A stretch of 64,000 nucleotides of DNA. Origin: LD21 sp963715785 (lineage in GTDB: Bacteria; Bacteroidota; Bacteroidia; Bacteroidales; VadinHA17). Positions within the stretch are counted from its first letter, which is position 1. Every line of letters begins with the position of its first letter. Under the pieces are notes generated by a model. It saw only the letters and a list, made by a program, of their open reading frames with translations, was not told the origin of the DNA and made no database searches. Below are positions 58,444 to 64,000 of the stretch, piece by piece. The translations under genes and the position numbers were made by a program. The DNA lies in NCBI GenBank assembly GCA_963715785.1, contig OY970276.1, forward strand, positions 868,001 to 932,000, in the 5' to 3' direction.

Positions 58444-58860
58444 TCAAATCAGAGTCTTTATATAAAAATCATTAAAAACAGCTTTAATTTTATCTCTTAT
58501 TTTTCTGAATTGAGCCAAAGTCTCAGTTTCCGTTCCTATGAAAAGAGATGGATCTTCAAAGCCAAAATGGAGCCGGTGCTTCACACTGCCCTGAAAGACA
58601 GGACATGCTTCATTTGCATCATCACATACGGTAATAACATAGTCCCACTCGTCGTGAAGATATTTATTAACATTTTTCGGTCTGTTGCTGCTTATATCAA
58701 TACCTGCTTCCGACATCACCCTTACAGCATTTGAATTTATTTTTGAAGCCGGCATGGTTCCTGCGGAATGAATCTCTGCCTTATTGCCAAACGATTCTAA
58801 GAAGCCTTGTGCCATCTGGCTGCGGCAACTATTACCTGTACATAGAATCAGTATTTTCAT
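58444..58860 (-). CDS. arsC: Arsenate reductase, LMW-phosphatase type
   Basis: 138 residues, intact. The P-loop is C7-T-G-N-S-C12-R-S, and the redox relay is C79 (VCDDANEAC) with C86, seven residues apart as in thioredoxin-linked ArsC. EDPSLF and the helical C-terminus also fit. It reduces As(V) to As(III), which Acr3 exports. It is the second gene of the operon, 28 bases after arsR and one base before hgcA. Confidence 0.93.
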   Translation of the reverse strand: MKILILCTGNSCRSQMAQGFLESFGNKAEIHSAGTMPASKINSNAVRVMSEAGIDISSNRPKNVNKYLHDEWDYVITVCDDANEACPVFQGSVKHRLHFGFEDPSLFIGTETETLAQFRKIRDKIKAVFNDFYIKTLI

Positions 58861-58888
58861 CGCTTATCTTTTAAATAATTTATATTAG

Positions 58889-59221
58889 TCAGCATTTGTT
58901 TACTTCCTGAACATTTATATCGCTGATCAATTGCCCAACAAGCTTTTTTAACTCGCAAATTTTCTCAGGGTTAAGGCAATAGCAGGTTTTTGCTCCTTCC
59001 GTTGCACCCTGAATCAGCCCGGCATCTTTCAATTCTTTCAGATGCTGGTTGACAGTGGTTCTTCCAAGCGGTATTTCTTCCGCAATGTCGCCGGTGATAC
59101 AGGTTTTCGTTTCAGCCAGGTATTTTAATATTGCGAGCCTTGCCGGATGAGCCAGGGCTTTGAATAATGTCGAACAATCCTGAAGCTCCTGACTGAATAA
59201 TTCATTTTTTGTATATGCCAT
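58889..59221 (-). CDS. arsR: ArsR-family metalloregulator
   Basis: 110 residues. A winged helix-turn-helix is seen as LFKALAHPARLAILKYLAETKTCITGDIAEEIPLGRTTVNQHLKELKDAGLI. Six Cys (16, 41, 80, 82, 89, 110) could bind As(III); the classical ELCVCDL box is absent, while KTCYCLNPEKIC (78-89) clusters three Cys after the wing. It should repress its own operon, including hgcAB, and release DNA when it binds arsenite or another thiophilic metal. Two palindromes just upstream are the likely operators. Confidence 0.92.
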   Translation of the reverse strand: MAYTKNELFSQELQDCSTLFKALAHPARLAILKYLAETKTCITGDIAEEIPLGRTTVNQHLKELKDAGLIQGATEGAKTCYCLNPEKICELKKLVGQLISDINVQEVNKC

Positions 59222-59237
59222 TTATCTGTGTATATTT

Positions 59238-59283
59238 TGACGTAAATATACGTTATATTTAAATATGACGTATATATACGTTA
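59238..59283 (-). promoter_or_regulatory. Two ArsR operator palindromes
   Basis: TGACGTAWATATACGTTA occurs twice in the 65 bases upstream of arsR, with cores at 59240-59253 (ACGTAAATATACGT, near-palindrome) and 59268-59281 (ACGTATATATACGT, perfect 14-bp palindrome), 28 bp apart. The nearer one lies 19 bases before the arsR ATG. Position, symmetry and duplication fit ArsR-dimer sites overlapping the promoter. No exact TAnnTTTG box is visible among them. Confidence 0.75.
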
Positions 59284-59443
59284 GTTTTTTTATATAATAT
59301 CTTATTTCCGGGAGTCTGAAAGATCCGCCAATAATATTCAAACCATGGACCAAATTACCATATGGTATTCTTTATTAACACCGATTTAAGTGAATGATGA
59401 CACTACGTATTAAGGAGACAATCAGGATAGAACATCCTGGGGA

Positions 59444-59587
59444 CTAACGCTTATTCTCCTTTTCGCAGGGGCAGGGAATTGGCTTATACTTTTTATATTT
59501 ATGTTGTGTTGCACAGCCTGCAATCAGCATGAACACCACTGAAATAATGACAATTAAGTTAGCCTTCTTCGCAATTTCTTTTCTCAT
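59444..59587 (-). CDS. 47-residue lipoprotein
   Basis: ATG at 59587 to TAG at 59444. The chain is a lipoprotein signal (KKANLIVIISVVFMLIAGC; lipobox LIAGC, Cys 25) and a short basic tail (KYKKYKPIPCPCEKENKR) with a CPC motif. A clean signal and lipobox in 47 codons are unlikely by chance. Function unknown; small exported proteins with a KYK..PCPC tail recur in Bacteroidota, from memory. Confidence 0.6.
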   Translation of the reverse strand: MRKEIAKKANLIVIISVVFMLIAGCATQHKYKKYKPIPCPCEKENKR

Positions 59588-59688
59588 TTAGTCTTGTTTA
59601 ACCATCATTTAAAGATTCGCAGTATTATCGCGACCGGTAAAAATAATGAATAAATCGCATTTCCTGACAAATTATAAAACGCGGTTGT

Positions 59689-60435
59689 TCATTGGATGTT
59701 GCATGAAGCCTGTATCCCGGGCTCTGGCGGGAAATGTACCTTTCCTAACTCTTCAATATACTGGTTGATATAAAATTGTTTCTGCTTAGACTTATATTGC
59801 ATAATATAGCGGGGATGTTCCAATGAAACTATCTGGCCGAAAAGTTTCAGCCTATTATTTAATTCCTTCAGAAAGGTAAAGTTCTTCCCTGTTCCAAGAC
59901 AAAAGCAATAATCCTTTTCAATACCGAAATCAAGCTGTTTATATAAACTGCCGACTATCAGTTCCATAACCGCTTCAGTGAGCATTTTGCTGTCATAATA
60001 ATTGTAATTGATGCTTTTCCCCTTGCTGCCGGTAGTTGTAAAACCAAGAGGGCAGACCGCACTTATAAAAAACTTGTTATAAAATTTCTCGACTCCGCCA
60101 AAAGCGTCGATCATCTCATAAATATAAGCAGAGGAAGTCTCAAATGTCTCAATGCCGGGCATGGATAGTCCGCATTTTTCGAGTAGTCTCCGGGTATCGG
60201 TAAAGGGAATTCCTGTTACACCTGCTCCGAACCTTCCGGGGTTGATTCCCAGAATCAGATACCGCTGATTATTATCGCTGTAGTATTTATTATAGAATTG
60301 CGTGATTACGGGAATAATTCCGGGATTGTCACGATATGGATTCATAATAGAAATCCCTTCCGGCAAGGTCCCATTGAATTCGAGCTGTTTCAGGAAATTA
60401 ATAATCTTTTCGGAAAATACTAATTTTTCAGGCAA
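59689..60435 (-). CDS. SMUG2-like uracil-DNA glycosylase
   Basis: 248 residues, intact. LILGINPGRFGAGVTGIPFTDT is the motif-1 region of SMUG-type glycosylases, with Asn in the GINPGR loop. VSLEHPRYIMQYK carries the motif-2 His. It excises uracil or oxidised pyrimidines from DNA. The gene overlaps the upstream FISUMP gene by 16 bases. Confidence 0.75.
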   Translation of the reverse strand: MPEKLVFSEKIINFLKQLEFNGTLPEGISIMNPYRDNPGIIPVITQFYNKYYSDNNQRYLILGINPGRFGAGVTGIPFTDTRRLLEKCGLSMPGIETFETSSAYIYEMIDAFGGVEKFYNKFFISAVCPLGFTTTGSKGKSINYNYYDSKMLTEAVMELIVGSLYKQLDFGIEKDYCFCLGTGKNFTFLKELNNRLKLFGQIVSLEHPRYIMQYKSKQKQFYINQYIEELGKVHFPPEPGIQASCNIQ

Positions 60436-60983
60436 CGAACAGAGTATTTATTAGACTTTTCAGAACCCTGTATATCGGCAATATCTTCTTTTCTTGAAAT
60501 ATCGATAACGGGTTTATCATCAATGAGCAGATAACTGAAATATTCGGCATTCTCCCTGCCGTATTCGGTGGATGTCCAGTAGTATCCGCTTTCATCCAGC
60601 TCTGAAAATGTTCCTTCGTAATCCTGCATGCCTCCGAGCTGAATTGCAAAAGTAGAAAGTTCTTTCTGATCCAAATAATTTATAAGCACCTGAAATTCAG
60701 AGCCAGTGGGCAGATGCCAGCCAGCGGGGCATGATTTTTTTGCGGTTTCCCAGTCATACAAAACGCCATAGCCATGAATGTTATTAAGATCGTTATCGAA
60801 AAAATAAGCGCCGCTTTTTGCTTTGTATTTCAGGTTTTCAGCCATCCATGTAGAGCCTCCGATAATGATGGTCCTGTAAGCATTGCCATCGCGCTTATCC
60901 TCCATTTTGGACTGACCTGATAAAACCGGGAAAATCATTATTAACAGAAAAACCGGCAACAGCTTTTTCATATTTTTATGCAT
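60420..60983 (-). CDS. FISUMP-domain exported protein
   Basis: 187 residues. A signal peptide (KKLLPVFLLIMIFPVLSGQ) precedes the 'Fibrobacter succinogenes major paralogous domain': GGSTWMAENLKYK, YGVLYDWETAKKSCPAGWHLPTGSEFQVL, GYYWTSTEYG, KYSVRCLKN. It is an envelope or secreted protein of unknown function. Confidence 0.85.
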   Translation of the reverse strand: MHKNMKKLLPVFLLIMIFPVLSGQSKMEDKRDGNAYRTIIIGGSTWMAENLKYKAKSGAYFFDNDLNNIHGYGVLYDWETAKKSCPAGWHLPTGSEFQVLINYLDQKELSTFAIQLGGMQDYEGTFSELDESGYYWTSTEYGRENAEYFSYLLIDDKPVIDISRKEDIADIQGSEKSNKYSVRCLKN

Positions 60984-61206
60984 TCAATTTACAAATTCAT
61001 GTATTTACTCTGCTGATCAGGGACAGGTGAGCTTTTTTGTGCTACAGTCTGTAAAATTAATTCTGAATTTGATATAAACCGCCTGATAATTCAAAATGTT
61101 ATCAACCGGCTTAATGGAAATGAAGATATTCTTCGTGAACAAAAATTCCGGAAAGGTGATCTGAAAGTAAGATCTGGGATAGGGGTAGATCAGGAAAAGA
61201 AGAAAT
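60984..61206. other. Spacer with an ATG-less open frame
   Basis: No gene called. On the plus strand a frame from about 61017 to 61208 stays open for 64 codons with coding-like composition (INRLNGNEDILREQKFRKG) but has no ATG and no recognisable homology. It may be a gene remnant or chance. Confidence 0.35.
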
Positions 61207-61237
61207 AATCACGGGACCCTACATGTGTCCCGTGATT
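61207..61237 (-). terminator. Terminator after the rubrerythrin gene
   Basis: An 11-bp perfect stem (AATCACGGGAC / GTCCCGTGATT) with a 9-base loop lies 12 bases past the rubrerythrin stop. On the minus strand a T-rich tail follows. Confidence 0.65.
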
Positions 61238-61248
61238 AACTCGCTTTT

Positions 61249-61863
61249 TCAAACTTCAATAAATTTTCCTTTTGGAGTCATGCAGAAGTCACATTTGGCT
61301 GTTACTGTTGCCTCACTATAAGTATTGCCGCAAACTGGGCAGACAAACCATTTTGCAGGAAGCCCCTTCTCTCCTCCCGTGGAAACAGCTGCTAAGGCTG
61401 TCTTATAAAATGCCTGATGCTTCTTTTCTGTGTCCAATGCCCAAGTAAATGATTTTACGGCACCTTTACTTTTCTCTGTCTGAGCAGCCAGGATAAATTC
61501 CGGATACATGGTTTCAAGCTCGTATGTTTCACCTTTTATTGCATCGGCCAGGTTTTCCTGAGTTGACAGCACAGTGAAAGTTCCAATCTGAGGCGTAATA
61601 TTTTTTTCTCCCAGCTTTTCAAGCACCTTCAAATGATTAGCTGCATGAATTGCTTCAGCTTTAGAAGTTGCGAGGAACATAATCGCAATTGTGTCAAGAC
61701 CTTCGGCTTTAGCTTTCTCTGCGAATGCTGCATACTTTGCACTGGCCGTTGATTCACCATTGTAAGCTGTCTTCAGGTTTTCAATCGTCTTAACCGCTTT
61801 GGGAGCGCATCCGAAGATAATCACCATCGGAACGAGTACTAATAATCCAATAATTTTTTTCAT
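61249..61863 (-). CDS. Exported lipoprotein rubrerythrin
   Basis: 204 residues, intact. A lipobox (VIIFGC, Cys19) precedes a ferritin-like diiron domain with two carboxylate/His helices (AYNGESTASAKYAAFAEKA, KAEAIHAANHLKVLEKLGE, KGETYELETMYPEF, DTEKKHQAFYKTAL). A C-terminal rubredoxin-like site follows (CPVCGN ... CDFC). Rubrerythrins reduce hydrogen peroxide and are normally cytoplasmic. The lipid anchor puts this one in the envelope, which is unusual. Confidence 0.88.
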   Translation of the reverse strand: MKKIIGLLVLVPMVIIFGCAPKAVKTIENLKTAYNGESTASAKYAAFAEKAKAEGLDTIAIMFLATSKAEAIHAANHLKVLEKLGEKNITPQIGTFTVLSTQENLADAIKGETYELETMYPEFILAAQTEKSKGAVKSFTWALDTEKKHQAFYKTALAAVSTGGEKGLPAKWFVCPVCGNTYSEATVTAKCDFCMTPKGKFIEV

Positions 61864-61920
61864 AGCACATGTTTTTAGATGAAGCTTTAAAAAGAAAAAT
61901 ATAATTTTATATCTGCTGTT

Positions 61921-62355
61921 TTATCCCAGGCCTATCATAAAATCATATACCATGGATCCTCCTTTAAATCCGGTATATACAACGGCACAAAATGCAAATA
62001 GATATAAGCCGAAGGCTATCCACTTCAAAGGAGATTCCTCTTTGTTTTTAATCCTCAGCCAAATTCTGAATAAAGTTCCTGCCACTATTACCAGCATGGT
62101 AATAAGAGCTCCGTTTTTGTGGTTGAGATATACTTTCAAAATAGCACCTTCGGTAGGCGCTTCAGTGAATAAATGCCCTGAAGACCAGGCAGCAACTGCG
62201 GCAAGCGCCGCCAGGATCATCAGATAAAATCCGGTGTCGGACAGACATTTTACTCGTTTAAAAAAAAGAGCAGCAACTTCAAACAAAAAGCCAACTATTA
62301 TCAGTGCCACAGGAAAATGCACTATTATCGGATGCAAATGATCAGTATTGAACAT
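61921..62355 (-). CDS. DUF2231 membrane protein
   Basis: 144 residues from ATG 62355 (MFNTDHLHPIIVHFPVALI); a 20-residue longer frame is less likely. Four membrane helices and the HPIIVHFP motif fit DUF2231, a family of predicted haem- or redox-associated membrane proteins. It lies 57 bases upstream of the rubrerythrin gene on the same strand, which suggests a shared role. Confidence 0.75.
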   Translation of the reverse strand: MFNTDHLHPIIVHFPVALIIVGFLFEVAALFFKRVKCLSDTGFYLMILAALAAVAAWSSGHLFTEAPTEGAILKVYLNHKNGALITMLVIVAGTLFRIWLRIKNKEESPLKWIAFGLYLFAFCAVVYTGFKGGSMVYDFMIGLG

Positions 62356-62555
62356 GACTGGAGATATTTTGTTACACAAAAGAGTTTCTGTTTTTGGTTT
62401 TGCCAGCGCCTGCACTCCAAATTTAAGTTATTCATCTGTAATTTAATACAACTATAGCAAAATAATTTAATCAGCGAACCATTTTTAATAGTGCCTGCCT
62501 GCTGATTAATCCCTGCAGGTGTTGTATCAGATTAGTAAAACAATTTTAATTTAAT

Positions 62556-62563
62556 TAACTTTG
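62556..62563 (+). promoter_or_regulatory. Candidate -7 box of the dCMP deaminase gene
   Basis: TAACTTTG fits TAnnTTTG, 34 bases before ATG 62598. A -33 TTG at the normal spacing is not present. Confidence 0.4.
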
Positions 62564-62597
62564 AACGCTTTAAAATTTTATAGAAACCCCGGTTACT

Positions 62598-63069
62598 ATG
62601 ACAGTGAAGACGGATCTGAATCCTTACGGGGAAAAACAGATTGCTTTTGACAAGCGCTATCTTGAAATGGCACTTATATGGGCTCAGAATTCGTACTGTG
62701 TAAGAAGGCAGGTTGGAGCGCTTATTGTAAAGGAAAAGATGATTATTTCTGATGGCTATAACGGTACGCCTTCCGGATTTGAAAATATTTGTGAAGATGA
62801 AAATAATGTTACAAAACCATATGTTCTGCATGCTGAAGCCAACGCAATAACAAAAGTCGCAAAATCAAATAATTCCAGCCAGGATTCGACACTTTATGTG
62901 ACTACCTCCCCCTGTATGGAGTGTTCAAAACTCATTATTCAGGCGGGTATAAAAAGAGTTGTTTACTGTAACAGGTATCATAAGACTGATGGGCTTGACC
63001 TATCTAAAACGTGCAGGAATAGAATTGGTTTTTATTGATCCAGAAAAAGAAATTTATGAAATACAATAA
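62598..63069 (+). CDS. dCMP deaminase (frameshifted)
   Basis: About 157 residues. Zinc motifs are VLHAEANAI (His, catalytic Glu) and TTSPCMECSKLI (two Cys), with RRQVGALIVKEKMIISDGYNGTPSGF typical of ComEB/dCMP deaminases. It makes dUMP for thymidylate synthesis. A break near 63000 precedes the true end LKRAGIELVFIDPEKEIYEIQ. The last 14 bases overlap the start of the S41 protease gene. Confidence 0.88.
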
Positions 63070-64000
63070 TTCAAGAAAGATAGTTTTTCTCCCCGTTTTA
63101 CTGGGAATCGCACTGGCGCTTGGAGTGGTTATCGGCAGATTCATTCCTTCAGATAAGGATTACCAGCAGCATTCAAGTATACAGTTCAAGAAATGATAAG
63201 CTCAACAGTATCCTCAATATTAATAGAATCAAATTATGTCGATTCAGTCAACCGGAAAGATCTGGAGGATGCTGCCATACCAGCTATACTTAAGAAGCTC
63301 GATCCCCACTCAGTCTATATCCCGGCGAAAGATCTTGCACGTGCCAATGAACCGTTACAGGGAAATTTTGAAGGGATTGGAATATCATTCAGCCTGTTAA
63401 CCGATACAATACTTGTAATAAGCACCATACCTGGAGGGCCTTCTGAAAAACTGGGATTACTCCCGGGCGATAAGATCCTGTATGTCAATGACTCACTAGT
63501 AGCCGGGAAACATATCAGCGACGACAAGGTGATGGGGATGCTTAAAGGTCCAAGGGGTACTGTCGTGAAAATAAAGATCCTGCGCAGTGGTCAGAAAGAG
63601 CTTCTGCCATTCGAGATAACCCGCGAAAAGATTCCGATTTACAGTGTTGATGTCGATTATATGGTAACTGACAATATCGGTTATATAAAGATCAACACTT
63701 TTGCCATGACCACATACGATGAGTTCATGAAAGGGCTCAAGGATCTAAAGGATCATGGGATGACAAAGCTTATACTCGATCTGCGGGGAAACTCGGGCGG
63801 CATTATGGAAGCTGCCATTCAGATAGCTGACCAGTTCCTGAGCGAGGGAAAGCTTATTGTTTATACGAAGGGACGCGCTTCTCCGCGAAGTGAAGCCAGG
63901 GCCACCGGAAAAGGAGAATTTGAAACCGGCGACCTTGCAGTTCTGATCGATGAATGGAGCAGCTTCTGCCAGTGAAATTCTTGCTGGTGCTCTCCAGGAT
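63056..64000 (+). CDS. S41 C-terminal processing protease (frameshifted, cut by window end)
   Basis: ATG 63056 begins a membrane-anchoring N-terminus (KIVFLPVLLGIALALGVVIGRF). After a break near 63190 come LKKLDPHSVYIPAKDLA, a PDZ domain (GIGISFSLLTDTILVISTIPGGPSEKLGLLPGDKILYVND) and the protease core (ILDLRGNSGGIMEAAIQIADQFL). A second break near 63955 precedes SSASASEILAGAL, which holds the catalytic Ser. Family: CtpA/tail-specific protease, acting in the periplasm. The C-terminus lies beyond the window. Confidence 0.88.

Noticed and set aside
61017..61208. 64-codon open frame with coding-like composition
   Set aside because: No ATG, GTG or TTG start of good context and no recognisable family; listed only as spacer content.
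531..64000. True pseudogenes at the frame-broken loci
   Set aside because: Breaks also hit tsf, pyrH and frr, and all domains continue in the next frame, so error is the simpler cause.

Overview
The window is a continuous stretch of a Bacteroidota chromosome, most like an anaerobic member of the Bacteroidales/Marinilabiliales. The evidence is: many exported proteins with STN, carboxypeptidase-like, TonB-plug and DUF4249 modules; an ECF-sigma/FecR pair; GT117 (DUF2723), DUF6427 and DUF5916 families; TAnnTTTG-type -7 promoter boxes; and the intergenic repeats typical of this phylum. The most informative locus is an arsR-arsC-hgcA-hgcB-acr3 operon on the minus strand at 55990-59221. It places the two mercury-methylation genes inside an arsenic-resistance operon, behind two near-identical palindromic candidate ArsR operators.

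Layout. 1-530: hairpin-rich intergenic DNA. 0.5-5 kb: a TerB/ABC-ATPase/permease fusion, a lipoprotein and a small secreted protein. 5-8.3 kb (minus): purD, a DUF6427 membrane protein and a LytTR regulator. 8.5-14.5 kb: a DUF6051-like hydrolase, a polysaccharide deacetylase with a GT117 protein, a 3-methyladenine glycosylase and a guanine deaminase. 14.9-22.7 kb: rplM-rpsI-rpsB-tsf, a sugar permease with a ROK kinase, then pyrH-frr. 22.7-29.4 kb: a radical-SAM/SPASM protein, an ECF sigma/FecR pair between two related exported proteins, and an OmpA-family lipoprotein. 29.5-32.2 kb: dxs, tRNA-Leu and a ~104-bp tandem repeat array. 32.3-42 kb: a cupredoxin and a TonB-linked surface locus with two DUF4249 lipoproteins. 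42-51.4 kb: GNAT, DUF5916, an exported GH36 alpha-galactosidase, an MFS exporter and a three-gene envelope cluster. 51.5-52.2 kb: crcB and DUF190. 52.2-55.8 kb (minus): a tightly coupled aminotransferase-like / CDP-alcohol phosphatidyltransferase / nucleotidyltransferase / LysE operon that looks like headgroup-lipid synthesis. 56-59.2 kb: the ars-hgc operon. 59.4-64 kb: a 47-residue lipoprotein, a SMUG2-like glycosylase, a FISUMP protein, a lipoprotein rubrerythrin, DUF2231, dCMP deaminase and an S41 protease cut by the window end.

Data quality. About fourteen genes carry frame breaks, among them tsf, pyrH and frr, which should be essential and single-copy. Most breaks I could reconstruct are single-base insertions. 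I read them as sequencing or assembly errors, not pseudogenes, and annotate each gene over its full span. The hgcAB operon, the lipid-headgroup operon, dxs, the ribosomal protein genes and the sigma/FecR cassette read through intact.
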